From the NCBI RefSeq assembly GCF_025949695.1, contig NZ_JAPDFL010000001.1:3475501-3539500 (forward strand): DNA of 64,000 nucleotides, read 5' to 3'. The DNA comes from Pararhodobacter zhoushanensis (GTDB lineage: Bacteria > Pseudomonadota > Alphaproteobacteria > Rhodobacterales > Rhodobacteraceae). The notes under the pieces were generated by a model. That model was not told the origin of the DNA and searched no databases. It saw only the letters and a list, made by a program, of their open reading frames with translations. Shown here in pieces: positions 1 to 10,484 of the stretch (position 1 is its first letter; each line of letters opens with the position of its first letter). The translations under genes were made by a program, and so were the position numbers.

Positions 1-534
1 GTTGCGCAGTTCCAGATCGTAAACCTGATGGCCGATGGCCGCATCGGGGAAATCGATCTCGAACGCGATCGACAGCGAATCCGCCGGCTCCAGCCGGGCC
101 CAGGCGTCGTTCATGCGCACTTCGACAGGCGTGAGCACCCGGATCGCCCGCAGCGGTGCGTTCTGCGTGGTAAAGCCAGCCGCGACAAACGCCGCGACAT
201 AGGCGCGCGACGACCCGTCAAGGATCGGCACTTCCGGCCCGGTCAGCGTCACCAGCGCATTGTGGATACCGCAGCCTGCAAAAGCCGCCATCAGATGTTC
301 GATGGTTGCCACAGTCGTGCCATGATCGTTGCCGATCTTGGTGCACAGATTGGCCTCGATCAACGCATCCGGCGTGACCGCCACCCGCCGCGCCGCAACC
401 GGCAGATCCAGATCGAGGCGCTCGAACACGATGCCATGCCCGGCCGGGGCCGGGTACACCGTCAGCGTCACGGCATCGCCTGAATGCAGGGCGGTGCCGT
501 CAAAGCGCGTAAGAGTGGACAAAGTGGTCTGCAC
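1..534 (-). CDS. lpxC: LpxC, UDP-3-O-acyl-N-acetylglucosamine deacetylase (partial, N-terminal 178 codons)
   Basis: Zinc-dependent cytoplasmic deacetylase, the committed step of lipid A synthesis. The minus-strand reading from a GTG at 534 is open to the window edge. It shows the N-terminal LHSGD segment, then TIEHLMAAFAGCGIHNALV, where the His of EHLM is the first zinc ligand of the family, then GPEVPILDGSS. The GTG start is preceded by GAGGA six bases upstream. The family is about 300 residues, so roughly the last 40 percent lies outside the window. lpxC follows ftsZ in many dcw clusters, but here a strong terminator separates them, so it is probably transcribed on its own. Confidence 0.93.
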   Translation of the reverse strand, partial: MQTTLSTLTRFDGTALHSGDAVTLTVYPAPAGHGIVFERLDLDLPVAARRVAVTPDALIEANLCTKIGNDHGTTVATIEHLMAAFAGCGIHNALVTLTGPEVPILDGSSRAYVAAFVAAGFTTQNAPLRAIRVLTPVEVRMNDAWARLEPADSLSIAFEIDFPDAAIGHQVYDLELRN

Positions 535-687
535 GAGGGGTCCTCGGGACGTTAGGCATATCTTCACAGGGTATCTATGGAGCGAGCCTTCAGAGGTAAA
601 GTCACGCTTTGTAACACGATGTAACAGACCGATCACCGCTGCGCGACATTCCGCGCACGTAAAGTGACCAAGCCTAAATGCCTTGAA

Positions 688-722
688 AACAAAAGAAAAG
701 AACCGGCTCTCGCCGGTTCTTT
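688..722 (-). terminator. Intrinsic terminator of the ftsQAZ operon
   Basis: On the minus strand, directly after the ftsZ stop codon, a 10-bp stem (AAGAACCGGC paired with GCCGGTTCTT) with a four-base loop runs into a T-rich tail (TTTTCTTTTGTTTT). It separates ftsZ from lpxC. Confidence 0.85.
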
Positions 723-762
723 ACGTCTTGGTCATCGGTGCGATGTGATCGCCACCGTGAAC

Positions 763-2562
763 TTAATTCGCCTGACGACGCAGGAAAGCCGGGATCTCGA
801 TCTGATCCTGCGCGCGGTGATGCGGGTCATCATCATAGGCCTGAACGGCAGGCTGCTGGCGCACGGCGCGGGCCGTCTGTTCCCCATGACCACCGTGCGA
901 GGCCTGCGCGCCGGTCATCCGGTTGATCAGGCCACCGACCAGACTGCGGCGCTGTTCGGGCTGCTGGGCAACCGGCTGCGGCGCGGGCGCCGGGACCGGG
1001 CGACGCTGGGCCGCCTGCTGCTCGGGCTGCTTTTCGACCACACGACGCAGACGGGCCAGAACCTCGGGCGACGGCTCACCGACCGGGCGGCTGGGCCGTG
1101 GCGCGGTGTATTGCGCTTCAGGCTGCTGCTGCACGGGCTGGTGGTGAACCGGCTGATGCTGCTGAACCGGCTGCTGTTGCACCGGGGGCGCCATGCGGGT
1201 CGGCTGCGGAGCCGGGCGCTGCTGGGCGCGCGGCTGTTCGCGCAGGATGTCCTCCAGGAAGAAATCGTCCTGCACCGGTGCCGGCGCGGCAGGCGCTTCA
1301 CGCATCTGCTCGTGACGCGGTTCCTGGCGCTGTTCGTGACGGGGTTCCTCGCGATAGGCGGTCTGCTGACGCGGCTCGGGCTGCGGCTCGTAGCGCGGCT
1401 CATAAGCCTGTTCGTCATACTGCGGCTCATAGGCAGCCTCTTCGTACCGCTCTTCGCGATACTGCGGCTCCTGCGGCGCGTCGAACATCGGCGGTTCATA
1501 GGCGGCGGGCTCTTGCACCGGTGCCGGAGCAGCCGGAGCGGCCTCAACCGTGAGCGGCTCGGCCAGACGACGCCGCGGGACTTCGACGGTCTGCTCGCGC
1601 GCTTCGATGCCGGTCGCGACGACCGAGACACGGATCGCGCCTTCCATCGTTTCGTCCAGCGTCGAGCCAACGATGATGTTGGCCTCGGGATCGACTTTTT
1701 CGCGGATCAGGTTGGCGGCTTCGTCCAGTTCGAACAGGGTCAGATCGTGGCCACCGGTGATGTTGATCAACACCCCCTTGGCGCCATGCAGGCTGATCTC
1801 GTCCAGCAGCGGGTTGGCAATCGCCTTTTCAGCGGCCTGACGCGCGCGGTCTTCACCGGTTGCCTCGCCCGTGCCCATCATGGCTTTGCCCATCTCGTCC
1901 ATCACCGCGCGAACATCGGCGAAGTCGAGGTTGATCATGCCCGGACGGACCATCAGATCGGTCACACCCTTGACGCCCTGATAGAGCACGTCATCAGCCA
2001 GCGCGAAGGCTTCGGTGAAGGTCGTACGCTCGTTCGCCAGCCGGAACAGGTTCTGGTTGGGGATGATGATCAGCGTATCGACGACCTTTTGCAGCTCTTC
2101 GACGCCCTCTTCAGCCTGACGCATGCGCTTGGCGCCTTCAAAGGCGAAAGGCTTGGTCACGACGCCGACGGTCAGAATGCCCATCTCCCGCGCGGCATGC
2201 GCGATGATCGGTGCCGCGCCCGTGCCCGTGCCACCCCCCATACCGGCGGTGATGAAGCACATATGCGCGCCGGTCAGATGATCCATGATCTCTTCGAGCG
2301 TCTCGGCAGCGGCGGCAGCCCCGACCTCGGGGCGCGCACCGGCCCCCAGACCTTCGGTCGCCTGCACACCCAGCTGAACCCGGATCGGTGCGCGCGACTG
2401 CTGAAGCGCCTGCGCATCGGTGTTGGCGACGACGAAATCGACACCCTCGAGGTTCTGCTCGATCATGTTGTTGACGGCATTCCCGCCCGCTCCGCCCACA
2501 CCGAAAACGGTGATCCGCGGAGTCAAATCTTTCTTCTCGGTCGCGATAAAGGTGAGTGCCAT
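763..2562 (-). CDS. ftsZ: Cell division protein FtsZ
   Basis: Tubulin-like GTPase that polymerises into the Z ring at midcell. The start is set at [11 protein letters not shown] (ATG 2562), preceded by AGGCGGA; the longer upstream frame is not FtsZ-like. The 599-residue product has the N-terminal [14 protein letters not shown] motif (about 20-33), the GTP-binding signature GGGTGTG at 109-115, and a GTPase core to about residue 315. A linker of some 260 residues follows, rich in Q, P, R and E with [13 protein letters not shown] runs, then the conserved C-terminal peptide [12 protein letters not shown] that binds FtsA. A long linker is typical of Rhodobacterales FtsZ. A 247-bp gap to ftsA suggests an ftsZ promoter there. 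Confidence 0.97.
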   Translation of the reverse strand: MALTFIATEKKDLTPRITVFGVGGAGGNAVNNMIEQNLEGVDFVVANTDAQALQQSRAPIRVQLGVQATEGLGAGARPEVGAAAAAETLEEIMDHLTGAHMCFITAGMGGGTGTGAAPIIAHAAREMGILTVGVVTKPFAFEGAKRMRQAEEGVEELQKVVDTLIIIPNQNLFRLANERTTFTEAFALADDVLYQGVKGVTDLMVRPGMINLDFADVRAVMDEMGKAMMGTGEATGEDRARQAAEKAIANPLLDEISLHGAKGVLINITGGHDLTLFELDEAANLIREKVDPEANIIVGSTLDETMEGAIRVSVVATGIEAREQTVEVPRRRLAEPLTVEAAPAAPAPVQEPAAYEPPMFDAPQEPQYREERYEEAAYEPQYDEQAYEPRYEPQPEPRQQTAYREEPRHEQRQEPRHEQMREAPAAPAPVQDDFFLEDILREQPRAQQRPAPQPTRMAPPVQQQPVQQHQPVHHQPVQQQPEAQYTAPRPSRPVGEPSPEVLARLRRVVEKQPEQQAAQRRPVPAPAPQPVAQQPEQRRSLVGGLINRMTGAQASHGGHGEQTARAVRQQPAVQAYDDDPHHRAQDQIEIPAFLRRQAN

Positions 2563-2710
2563 GCCTGTCCGCCTGTATTTTTCTGCCGGATTTTCCGGTC
2601 CGATGTGCTCGGGTTCGTCATCCGGTCGTTGGTGATTTGCCAGATTTACAACAATCTTAACCCGGCTGCGACTCCTCGTCATCAAAAAAACGAATCGGAA
2701 CAGACAACGG

Positions 2711-2735
2711 GGCGATTTCCGTGCGGGAAATCGCC
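2711..2735 (-). other. Perfect 10-bp hairpin in the ftsA-ftsZ gap
   Basis: GGCGATTTCC and GGAAATCGCC form a perfect 10-bp stem around a five-base loop in the 247-bp gap between ftsA and ftsZ. No T-run follows on the minus strand, so it is not a classic terminator. It may pause or partly attenuate readthrough or protect the ftsZ mRNA; that is inference. Confidence 0.55.
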
Positions 2736-2809
2736 TGTTGCCGGGCGCAGACGCCTGAATTCAGAGCAAATTTAACGGGCTTTCGGGCGCACGCGGGCAG
2801 TCGAAAGGC

Positions 2810-4144
2810 TTACCAATTATCGCGGAACCACTTCATCGCGCGCTTCAGGGGACGCGCCGCAAAGCGCTGTGCCGGAATGTCGAAATCCCACCATTCGTCC
2901 TGCGGATGCGCCGCAAACTGACACAGCCCGACGATGGCCGCGTATTCCGGCCCGGTCGCGGCCTGTGGCAACCCCGGCACGCGGATCGGACGGCCCAGCC
3001 GGACCTGCGGCCCCAGAATGCGCGAGGCCATCCCGTCCAGTCCCGGCACCTGGCTGCCGCCGCCGGTCAGCACGATCTGCTGGCTGGGCAGATGGTCGAA
3101 CCCGGCGATATCCAGCCGCGCGCGCACCTCTTCGAGGATCTCGGCCATGCGCGGACGCATGATGCCGATCAGCTCGCTGCGGGTGACGGTGCGGCGGTCC
3201 TTGTCCCAGTCGCCACTGTCGCCGCCGATCTCGATGCGCTGGCGGTCGTCTTGGCCCGTGGCATGCAAGCCGCCGTAGAAGGTCTTGATCCGCTCGGCGG
3301 TCGAATAGGGGATCTGCAAGCCCTTGGCGATATCGCCGGTGATGTGGTCACCGCCCAGCCGCACCGCGTCCGAAAACACCATGTGACCCTTGATGAAGAT
3401 CGACAGGCTGGTGGTGCCGCCGCCCATGTCGATGGCGGCAGCGCCCAGTTCCTGCTCGTCCTCGACCAACGACGACCGTCCCGCCACATAGGACGCGGCG
3501 GCCAGCCCGGCGACTTCGACGTCGCAACGCTTGAGGCAATGCACAAGGTTCTGCACCACATCCGTATCGACGCTGAGCAGATGCATGTCGCAGCCCAGTT
3601 GCCGCCCCGCTTGGCCCCGCGGATCGGCCAGACCCGAGCGGTGATCGAGCATGAAGTTCACCGGCTGCGCGTGCAGCACTTCGCGACCCGAGCCCAGATC
3701 CGGCACCAGACAGCTATCGAGCACCTGCGCGATGTCATTCTCGGACACGCGCTCGGCCTCCAGCTCAACCAGACCCTCCAGCCCGTAGCTGCGCAGATCC
3801 CCGCCCGAGAAGGTCAGGATCGCATGATCAACCCGGGTCTGCGCCATTTTCTGCGCGTTCTGCAACGCGGTGCGCACGGCGCGCTCGGTCTCGCGCATCG
3901 CCGCGATCTCGCCGAAACGCACCCCGCGCGAACAGGTCGTTCCCGCCCCGATCACCCGGAACGCCGCCTGCCCGGCCATGGCCCCCACGCCCGAGCCTTC
4001 GCGCGGGCCGTCGGACACGCCGAATTTCAGGATCAGACAGGCAACCTTGTGGGTGCCGATGTCCATCACCGCGATAACGCCCCGCTGCATGGCTTGGCTC
4101 CGCATGCTCCGCATGGCGCGCTGCGATTGGTAGAGGTCGGTCAT
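2810..4144 (-). CDS. ftsA: Cell division protein FtsA
   Basis: Actin-like ATPase that tethers FtsZ to the inner membrane and recruits later divisome proteins. 444 residues, with the phosphate-1 motif AVMDIGTHKVACLI near residues 25-38, the phosphate-2 region AAIDMGGGTTSLSIF, the adenosine motif IVLTGGGSQVPGL and a C-terminal amphipathic end (RPLKRAMKWFRDNW) suited to membrane binding. The N-terminus before the first motif is about 24 residues longer than in E. coli. Its ATG overlaps the ftsQ stop codon in an ATGA, indicating coupled translation. Confidence 0.96.
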   Translation of the reverse strand: MTDLYQSQRAMRSMRSQAMQRGVIAVMDIGTHKVACLILKFGVSDGPREGSGVGAMAGQAAFRVIGAGTTCSRGVRFGEIAAMRETERAVRTALQNAQKMAQTRVDHAILTFSGGDLRSYGLEGLVELEAERVSENDIAQVLDSCLVPDLGSGREVLHAQPVNFMLDHRSGLADPRGQAGRQLGCDMHLLSVDTDVVQNLVHCLKRCDVEVAGLAAASYVAGRSSLVEDEQELGAAAIDMGGGTTSLSIFIKGHMVFSDAVRLGGDHITGDIAKGLQIPYSTAERIKTFYGGLHATGQDDRQRIEIGGDSGDWDKDRRTVTRSELIGIMRPRMAEILEEVRARLDIAGFDHLPSQQIVLTGGGSQVPGLDGMASRILGPQVRLGRPIRVPGLPQAATGPEYAAIVGLCQFAAHPQDEWWDFDIPAQRFAARPLKRAMKWFRDNW

Positions 4145-5424
4145 CGTGTGGGGGCTCCTCTTGCCAGGGTGCGGTTTCGGGTCAGTTCGGCCATCGCGTC
4201 TTGGGTCAGCCGCAGGGTCGGCCGGTCGGGGTTGCGCATGTCCACAACCGTGACATCGCGCGAAAGCAGTTGCTGGGCGCCTTCGGTCATCGCCACGACC
4301 AGCTCCAGCGCCGGGACAGCGCCCGTCGCGGGCAGCTGGATACGCTGGTTGCGGTCCAGCACCACATCCCAGCGGCGGTTGCCAACGCGAACCAGCCCGC
4401 GAATGCGCGGCAGGATCGGCGCGGCCGAGGCCAGCAGCGCGCGGGCCTCGGCAATGGCCTCGGGCGCACCGTCACCGGCAATCAGCGGCAGATCCGCACG
4501 GGCCGCGCGCGTCGCCAGACGCGCCACGCGGTGCCCGGTCGCATCGACCAGATCCAGCCCCCCGGCATTGCGCCAGACCATCGCCGGGACACGCTCGGTC
4601 ACGCGCACTTCCAGCACGCCGCCGGTGCGGACCTGCAGCCAGGCGCGCTCGACCGCATCCAGTTCCTCGGCCCGGGCGCGCAACGCCCCCAGATCGAGAT
4701 CCCAGCTCGACACCGGGAAACGGACCCCCAGCATCTGCGCCACCCCCTCGGCCACTTCGGGCGAGCGGGCCTGCACATCCAACGACGCAACTTCGAACAT
4801 CGGCTGGTTCTGGATCGTGGTCTTGACCCCCTCGACCCATGTCACCAGCGCCGTCCGGTTCTCTTCTTGCGAGAACCATCCCCCGGCAAAGGTCGCGATC
4901 AGCATCAGCGGCAAGCCGATGCGCACAAAATGCCGCACCATCGGCGTCAGCCACAGCCGGTTCAGCCGGTACGACAGACGGCTCGGCGACGGATCGTTCA
5001 CCGGACCACGCGGCTCGGCCGCATCGGGGATCGTCCACTCAAGCGACGCAATCGTCGGCGCTTCGGCCCGGTGGTCAGGCTCCAGCAGATCTGGCTCGGG
5101 CTGCACGCGGCGCACAGGCCCCGGTGCCGGACGCACCGGCCCGCGCGCGGTCACCGGCGGTGCAACCGGGTCATTCGCGGGCAGCTCTGCACGGCGCGGT
5201 GCGCGCACGGGGCGCTCAGCGTCGGGCAGCGGCGGCCAGGAATATTCCGGCATCTCATCGGGCCATTGCGCGGGCATCGGCTTGGCCGCCCGCAACACCC
5301 GCCCCGCCGCGACCGGCGGCGGCATCATTTCGTGGCGGTCCGGCCATTCACGCTGGCTGCTGTCGGCGCGACGCGGCGTGGCATCGACCCGCTCGCCCCG
5401 TGCGTCTCGGATCACCGTTGACAT
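4141..5424 (-). CDS. ftsQ: Cell division protein FtsQ with a long cytoplasmic N-terminal extension
   Basis: Bitopic divisome protein linking early and late division proteins. The start is placed at [11 protein letters not shown] (ATG 5424), which has GAGGA six bases upstream and overlaps the ddl end by 13 bp. The 427-residue product begins with about 165 residues rich in P, R and E, followed by one membrane segment (about 168-184, [16 protein letters not shown]), a POTRA domain starting near FEVASLDVQ, and the beta domain with [13 protein letters not shown]. The periplasmic part is normal; the cytoplasmic tail is much longer than the few tens of residues usual in FtsQ. Confidence 0.92.
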   Translation of the reverse strand: MSTVIRDARGERVDATPRRADSSQREWPDRHEMMPPPVAAGRVLRAAKPMPAQWPDEMPEYSWPPLPDAERPVRAPRRAELPANDPVAPPVTARGPVRPAPGPVRRVQPEPDLLEPDHRAEAPTIASLEWTIPDAAEPRGPVNDPSPSRLSYRLNRLWLTPMVRHFVRIGLPLMLIATFAGGWFSQEENRTALVTWVEGVKTTIQNQPMFEVASLDVQARSPEVAEGVAQMLGVRFPVSSWDLDLGALRARAEELDAVERAWLQVRTGGVLEVRVTERVPAMVWRNAGGLDLVDATGHRVARLATRAARADLPLIAGDGAPEAIAEARALLASAAPILPRIRGLVRVGNRRWDVVLDRNQRIQLPATGAVPALELVVAMTEGAQQLLSRDVTVVDMRNPDRPTLRLTQDAMAELTRNRTLARGAPTR

Positions 5425-6335
5425 GAGGCATCCTCGACCAACCAGCGCATCAGCTCGGGAAAGCTGATGCCGCAATAGGCGGCCTGCTCGGGGCTAAGCG
5501 AGGTCGGCGTCATGCCGGGCTGCGTGTTGGTCTCCAACAGCACCAGCCCCGCCAAGCCGCGCGTCTCGTCCCAGCGAAAATCGGTGCGGCTCAGCCCCCG
5601 GCACCCCAGCGCCTGATGCGCGCGCAGGGCATAGTCCATGCAGGCATCGAAGATTTCCTGCGGCACCTGGGCCGGGATCACATGCGACGAGCCACCGGGC
5701 TTGTATTTCGCATCGTAATCATACCAGCCCTCGGTCACGATATCCGTCACCGTCAGCGCCCGGTCGCCCAGCACGCTGGTCGTCATCTCGCGCCCCGGCG
5801 CATAGGCTTCGACCATCACCACTTCGGGCATGGCGTCATCCAGTTGCGGCGGGCCGTTGTTCTCTTCCATCACCAGCCAGACGCCGACCGATGAACCCTC
5901 ATTGAAGGGTTTGACCACATAGGGCGGTGGCAGCACATGCCGCGCGCGCACCTCGTCCTTGCAGGCCAGACGGCTCTCGACCACCGGCAATCCGGCGGCG
6001 CGGTAGGTGTCCTTGGTGCGCTGCTTGTCCATCGCCAGAGCCGAGGCCAGCACGCCCGAATGCGTATAGGGGATCTTCAGCCATTCCAGCAGACCCTGCA
6101 CACAGCCGTCTTCGCCCCAACGCCCGTGCAGGGCGTTGAACACGACATCCGGCTTCATCGCGACCAGCTTTTCAGCCAGATCCCGGTCAGCATCGACCTC
6201 AACCGTTGTGTAACCGGCCTCCCGCAGCGCGATGGCGCACATATGCCCCGTCGACAGGGAAACCTCGCGCTCAGCCGAGGGTCCGCCCATCAAAACCGCT
6301 ACTGTAGGGGGCGTCCTGCTCGACGTGCCCACCAA
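5412..6335 (-). CDS. ddl: D-alanine--D-alanine ligase
   Basis: ATP-grasp ligase that makes D-Ala-D-Ala for the peptidoglycan stem peptide. 307 residues with the N-terminal [17 protein letters not shown] motif, the HGRWGEDG segment, ATP-grasp [11 protein letters not shown] and the C-terminal magnesium-binding [11 protein letters not shown]. The start is uncertain: adjacent TTG (6335) and GTG (6332) codons both lie behind an AGAGG ribosome-binding site and no ATG is suitably placed. It overlaps ftsQ by 13 bp, so translation is probably coupled. Confidence 0.95.
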   Translation of the reverse strand: MVGTSSRTPPTVAVLMGGPSAEREVSLSTGHMCAIALREAGYTTVEVDADRDLAEKLVAMKPDVVFNALHGRWGEDGCVQGLLEWLKIPYTHSGVLASALAMDKQRTKDTYRAAGLPVVESRLACKDEVRARHVLPPPYVVKPFNEGSSVGVWLVMEENNGPPQLDDAMPEVVMVEAYAPGREMTTSVLGDRALTVTDIVTEGWYDYDAKYKPGGSSHVIPAQVPQEIFDACMDYALRAHQALGCRGLSRTDFRWDETRGLAGLVLLETNTQPGMTPTSLSPEQAAYCGISFPELMRWLVEDASCQR

Positions 6336-6348
6336 CTCTGCCTCTCGT

Positions 6349-6370
6349 GGGGCTTTTGCCCCTTTTTTTA
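6349..6370 (+). terminator. Plus-oriented terminator-like hairpin between murB and ddl
   Basis: GGGGC-TTTT-GCCCC followed by seven T residues, read on the plus strand. The surrounding operon is on the minus strand, so this would stop antisense transcripts coming out of ddl. On the sense mRNA the same bases form an A-preceded hairpin shortly upstream of the ddl start. Confidence 0.5.
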
Positions 6371-6424
6371 TACGTGGAGGGCTGCTCAGGCCCCTTGATC
6401 CACGGTGCCGGGTCTATCGCCCGG

Positions 6425-7393
6425 TCAGTCCTGCGGCGGGGCTGCTTCGCCCAACCGCATGATTTCCCATTCTAGCGTAATCCCGCTGTTTTGGAACACC
6501 CTTTTTCGGACCTCCTCGCCCAGCCCCTCCAGATCGGCGGCCGAGGCCCCCCCGGTGTTGACCAGAAAATTCGCGTGCATCGGTGACATCTGCGCCCCGC
6601 CCCTCGTCGCGCCGCGCATGCCTGCGGCATCAATCACAGACCACGCCTTGAGGTCATGCACGTCATCGGCCCTACCGGTAGAGCTGAACCCCGCCGGATT
6701 GCGGAATGTCGACCCTGCCGTACGGTCCTTTGTCGGCTGCGAGGCATCGCGTTTTGCCAGCTGTTCGTCCATCCGCGCGGCCAGTTCAGCTGCGTCCCCC
6801 TGTGGCGCATTGAACACGGCTTCGACGATCACCCAGCCGTCGGGCAACGTCGTCTGGCGGTATTGCATCGCCAGTTCAGCCGCTTTGAGGCTGCGCGCCT
6901 CGCCGTTCCGCGTGATCACCCGCACCGACTCCAGCCGGTCGGCGACATACTGCCCATAGCAGCCCGCGTTCATCCGCACCGCGCCGCCGATGCTGCCCGG
7001 AATGGTGCGCAAGAACGTCAGATCGCTCCCCGCCTCGGCCGCCTTGCGCGCCACATGCGCATCCAGCGCCGCCGCGCCGGCAAAGACCTGGCCGCCCTCG
7101 ACCCGGATGGTGTTGAACCCGCGCCCCAGCCGGATCACCACCGCCCGGATGCCGCCGTCGCGCACGATCAGGTTCGACCCCACGCCCATCGGGAACACCG
7201 CCACATCAGCCGGCAGCGCGGCCAGAAACGCCGACAGATCCTCTTCATCCGCCGGTTGAAACAGCCAATCCGCCGGACCACCGACGCGCAGCCAAGTCAG
7301 ATCGGCCAGCGCCCGGTTGGGGGTCAGTGTGCCGCGGGGGTGTAGCTCAGGTCTTTCACGCAATGGCCTCATTCGTCGGAACCAGCGCTTCAC
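6425..7393 (-). CDS. murB: UDP-N-acetylenolpyruvoylglucosamine reductase MurB
   Basis: FAD enzyme that reduces UDP-GlcNAc-enolpyruvate to UDP-MurNAc. It contains the FAD-binding [25 protein letters not shown], the [18 protein letters not shown] active-site region, and the C-terminal [10 protein letters not shown] with the catalytic Ser, then [15 protein letters not shown] chose the GTG at 7393 because AGAAGGAA lies seven bases upstream; an ATG at 7372 and a GTG at 7417 are alternatives. Within the dcw operon between a small membrane protein and ddl. Confidence 0.94.
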   Translation of the reverse strand: MKRWFRRMRPLRERPELHPRGTLTPNRALADLTWLRVGGPADWLFQPADEEDLSAFLAALPADVAVFPMGVGSNLIVRDGGIRAVVIRLGRGFNTIRVEGGQVFAGAAALDAHVARKAAEAGSDLTFLRTIPGSIGGAVRMNAGCYGQYVADRLESVRVITRNGEARSLKAAELAMQYRQTTLPDGWVIVEAVFNAPQGDAAELAARMDEQLAKRDASQPTKDRTAGSTFRNPAGFSSTGRADDVHDLKAWSVIDAAGMRGATRGGAQMSPMHANFLVNTGGASAADLEGLGEEVRKRVFQNSGITLEWEIMRLGEAAPPQD

Positions 7394-7437
7394 AAACGCG
7401 TTCCTTCTGCAAAACACTCATAAAAGCGGTAAACATT

Positions 7438-7683
7438 ATGCAAACCCTCCCCCCAGTTCTGCGCGCAGCGATGCCCACCCTCGTTGCGGCGGCGGTCGCT
7501 TGCTCTGTCGTTCTCATCGGCCTGAATGCCGGTGTCTATGATGGCCGGTTGATGGCCGTGGCCGTCGTCATCGGCCTGTCGGTCAACGCCGCTCTGGATC
7601 TGTGGCGCGTCTGGCAGCAGCGCGTGCCCGTCGCCGCCCAAACCACGCCAGCGCGCCAACCGCTGTCGCAGCCAGCGCCATAG
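7438..7683 (+). CDS. Small putative membrane protein on the strand opposite the dcw cluster
   Basis: 81 residues starting MQTLPPVLRAAMPTLVAAA, with two predicted hydrophobic segments (about 12-30 and 38-54) and a basic end. Third codon positions are G/C-rich as in a real gene of this genome. The upstream sequence gives only a weak ribosome-binding site, and the last 100 bp overlap the convergent minus-strand gene at 7583-7888. I do not recognise the family. It could be a non-coding antisense frame. Confidence 0.45.
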   Translation: MQTLPPVLRAAMPTLVAAAVACSVVLIGLNAGVYDGRLMAVAVVIGLSVNAALDLWRVWQQRVPVAAQTTPARQPLSQPAP

Positions 7684-7888
7684 GGGCGAGCAACAGCGCG
7701 CCCACGATGGTATAGCCCATGCCGTCCCATCCCTGCAGCCCCGAGCCGATCACCAGCGACACCGCCGCCGCGACCGCCAGAACCAGCCCGCCGATCATCG
7801 CGGCGCGCGGCGATGCGAACCGCGCCAAGAGCCCGCCGAGGATGCCCCCGCAACACAGCGCGCCAAAACCAAGGACCAGTATTTCCAT
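7583..7888 (-). CDS. Small hydrophobic protein between murC and murB
   Basis: 101 residues with three hydrophobic segments (MEILVLGFGALCCGGILGG, then AMIGGLVLAVAAAVSLVIG, then IVGALLLAPMALAATAVGAL) and an Arg/Ala-rich tail. The ATG has a strong GAGGAGG four bases upstream. Rhodobacterales dcw clusters often carry a small membrane protein (DUF2484 type) at this place; I could not confirm that this is the same family. Its position in the operon suggests an envelope role. Confidence 0.65.
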   Translation of the reverse strand: MEILVLGFGALCCGGILGGLLARFASPRAAMIGGLVLAVAAAVSLVIGSGLQGWDGMGYTIVGALLLAPMALAATAVGALAWFGRRRARAAARRATDPERR

Positions 7889-7951
7889 GCGTCCTCCTCA
7901 GGTGTCAGCCGTCGAGTATGCCCGGCTTCCCCCTAAAAACAAGGCAGGCGG

Positions 7952-9361
7952 TTACCCCTTGGCCAACCGCCCGGGCAGCGCCTGCGCCCAGGCGCTGATC
8001 GTCCCGGCACCCAGACAGACAACCATGTCACCCGGCTGCGCCTCGGCCCGCACCAGCGCCTCAAGATCTGCCTCGCGCAAAAGCGCGTGGGCGGATTTAT
8101 GGCCGTGCGCCGTGATCGCCGCGACAAGACTGTCGCGATCCACCCCGGCAATCGGCTCTTCGCCCGCCGAATAGACCTCGGCGATTGCGACGACATCGGC
8201 ACCATCAAAGCAGGTGGCAAACTCATCAAAAAGCGCGCTCAGCCGCGTGAAGCGGTGCGGCTGATGCACCGCGATCACCCGCCCGGTACCGCCCAGTGCC
8301 TGCCGCGCCGCCTTGATAACGGCCGCAATTTCAACCGGATGGTGGCCGTAATCGTCGATCACCGTGACGCCGTTCACCTCCCCGACCCGCGTAAACCGCC
8401 GCCCGACCCCGGCGAACCCGGCCAGTGCGGCGCGGATGGCGTCGTCGCTCATCCCCAGATGCAAGCCCACCGCCACCGCGCTCAGCGCGTTCGAGACATT
8501 GTGATCACCCGGCATTGGAAGTGTCAGACTTTCAATTTTCCGACATTCTGCACCGTGTCCCAGCGCTACATCAAAGATTGCCTTACCCTTTTCGTACCTC
8601 AAACCCTCAGCCCGCACATCCGCGCCGCCATTGAAACCGAAGGTCACGACGTTTCGGTCATGCACCCGCTCAGCCAGAGCTGCCACTTCGGCATGGTCGG
8701 TGCACAGCACCGCAAGCCCATAGAACGGAATGCTCTGCACAAAGCGGTCGAACCCGGCGCGCAGAGCGTCGAAACTGCCCCAGTGTTCAAGATGTTCCGG
8801 GTCGATGTTGGTCACCACGGCAATCTGCGTCGGCAACAGGTTGAACGAGCCGTCGCTCTCATCCGCCTCGACCACCATCCAGTCACCCGCCCCGGCCCGC
8901 GCGTTCGAGCCGTAGGCGTGGATCACCCCGCCATTGACCACCGTCGCGTCAAACCCGCCCGCATCCAGCATCGCCGCCATCATCGTCGTCGTGGTGGTTT
9001 TGCCATGCGTGCCCGCAATGGAGATGTTGCGCCGCAACCGCATGAGTTCGGCCAGCATTTCCGCCCGCCGCACCACCGGCAGCCCCAGACGCCGCGCCTC
9101 GGCCATCTCGGGATTGCTTTGCTTGATCGCGGTCGAAGCGACGATCACCGCCGCCCCCGCCACATGCGCCGCATCGTGCCCGACATGGATCACCGCGCCC
9201 AGACCGGCCAGCCGTTCGGTGATCGCGCTGCCCTTGGCGTCCGATCCCTGCACGGCGAACCCCTCGCCCAGCAGGATTTCGGCGATGCCGGACATGCCGA
9301 TCCCGCCAATGCCGATGAAATGGATCGGGCCCAGACCCGGCGGAAGCATCAAGCGCGTCAT
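7952..9361 (-). CDS. murC: UDP-N-acetylmuramate--L-alanine ligase MurC
   Basis: Cytoplasmic Mur ligase that adds L-Ala to UDP-MurNAc. 469 residues. The N-terminal Rossmann motif [17 protein letters not shown], the ATP-binding P-loop GTHGKTTTT (117-125), the central [11 protein letters not shown] and [11 protein letters not shown], and the C-terminal [10 protein letters not shown] and HQPHRFTR are all present and typical of MurC. Nine bases after its start codon (in gene order upstream) lies the murG stop, so the two are co-transcribed. Confidence 0.97.
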   Translation of the reverse strand: MTRLMLPPGLGPIHFIGIGGIGMSGIAEILLGEGFAVQGSDAKGSAITERLAGLGAVIHVGHDAAHVAGAAVIVASTAIKQSNPEMAEARRLGLPVVRRAEMLAELMRLRRNISIAGTHGKTTTTTMMAAMLDAGGFDATVVNGGVIHAYGSNARAGAGDWMVVEADESDGSFNLLPTQIAVVTNIDPEHLEHWGSFDALRAGFDRFVQSIPFYGLAVLCTDHAEVAALAERVHDRNVVTFGFNGGADVRAEGLRYEKGKAIFDVALGHGAECRKIESLTLPMPGDHNVSNALSAVAVGLHLGMSDDAIRAALAGFAGVGRRFTRVGEVNGVTVIDDYGHHPVEIAAVIKAARQALGGTGRVIAVHQPHRFTRLSALFDEFATCFDGADVVAIAEVYSAGEEPIAGVDRDSLVAAITAHGHKSAHALLREADLEALVRAEAQPGDMVVCLGAGTISAWAQALPGRLAKG

Positions 9362-9369
9362 CGGAACTC

Positions 9370-10482
9370 TCAGTGTTCGGGGGGACCGGCGAGACGCTCG
9401 GCCAGATCGGCCAGCGCCATCGCAGCATCAGGCATGCCCAGCCGCGTTGCGGCGCGCGCCATGCGCGCGGCCGCCTGCGGGGTCGTCAGGATCGTCGAAA
9501 TCGTCGCCGCCAGTGCCTCGGGCGTGAACATGCTTTCGGGCATCAACACCGCCGCCTCGGCCTCGACCAGACCGCGCGCGTTGGCCTCCTGCTCGCCGCG
9601 GATCGCAGCGGCATAGGGCACCAGAATCGACGGCCGCCCGATCACCGTCAGATCCGCCACCGTCGACGCGCCCGAGCGTGAAATCACCAGCTGTGCTTCG
9701 GAAAACCGGCGGGGGATGTCCGCGAAGAACGGCTCGACCTCGGCCGGAATGCCCGCCGCCTCATAGGCCGCCGCCACCCTGTCCAGATCCTCGGGCCGCG
9801 CCTGATGCGCCACGCGCACATGCTGGCGCAGAACGTCCGGCAAACCGGCAAGCGCCGCAGGCACCACATCCGACAGGATGCGCGCGCCCTGAGAGCCGCC
9901 GATGATCACCAGCGACATCGGATAATTGCCCGGCTCGATATAAGGCGAGGCCGCGCGTTCGCGCACCGAGCTCCGCACCGGGTTGCCGATCTGATGCCCG
10001 GCCACGCCCTTGGGCAGTACCGTCGGCCAGGTGCCGCAGGCGACAGCCGAAACGCGCTTGGCGAACAGTTCATTGACCCGGCCCAGCACGCCGTTCTGCT
10101 CATGAATCAGGCGCGGAATGCGGAGCAAACTCGCCGCGGTCAGCGCCGGAATCGACGGATAGCCGCCAAACCCCGCCACCACAGCGGGCCGGTCGGCAAC
10201 CATGGTCGCGACCGCCTTGGCCACGCCGCCCAGAATGCGGAACGGCACCGCCAGCTTCGCCAGCACCCCACCCCGCGCAAAGGTCGCCGAGCCGACAACG
10301 CGCCGCGTCACCGCGTCGGGGAACCCGCCTGCATAGCGTGCACCGCGCGCATCCGTCGACAGCACCACACGCCAGCCGCGCGCCAGAAGCTCTTCAGCCA
10401 GTGCTTGCGCCGGGAACATATGCCCCCCGGTCCCCCCTGCCGCGATGACCGCAAGCGGGGCCTTTCCTGCCGGGTTAGCCAT
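9370..10482 (-). CDS. murG: MurG, lipid II-forming N-acetylglucosaminyltransferase
   Basis: GT28 glycosyltransferase at the cytoplasmic membrane face; transfers GlcNAc to lipid I to give lipid II. 370 residues with the acceptor-binding [41 protein letters not shown], the linker GGSQGARI and the UDP-GlcNAc-binding [10 protein letters not shown]. The start codon lies two bases from the ftsW stop codon, so translation of the flippase/polymerase partner and MurG is probably coupled. Confidence 0.97.
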   Translation of the reverse strand: MANPAGKAPLAVIAAGGTGGHMFPAQALAEELLARGWRVVLSTDARGARYAGGFPDAVTRRVVGSATFARGGVLAKLAVPFRILGGVAKAVATMVADRPAVVAGFGGYPSIPALTAASLLRIPRLIHEQNGVLGRVNELFAKRVSAVACGTWPTVLPKGVAGHQIGNPVRSSVRERAASPYIEPGNYPMSLVIIGGSQGARILSDVVPAALAGLPDVLRQHVRVAHQARPEDLDRVAAAYEAAGIPAEVEPFFADIPRRFSEAQLVISRSGASTVADLTVIGRPSILVPYAAAIRGEQEANARGLVEAEAAVLMPESMFTPEALAATISTILTTPQAAARMARAATRLGMPDAAMALADLAERLAGPPEH

Positions 10483-10484
10483 GA

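Noticed and set aside
664..2775. Plus-strand open frame of about 700 codons over ftsZ
   Set aside because: Leu/Arg-rich product without motifs, antisense to ftsZ; an artefact of high GC with few stops.
2906..5467. Plus-strand open frame of more than 850 codons over ftsA and ftsQ
   Set aside because: Antisense to two well supported genes, Arg/Ser/Ala-rich, no ribosome-binding site and no domain.
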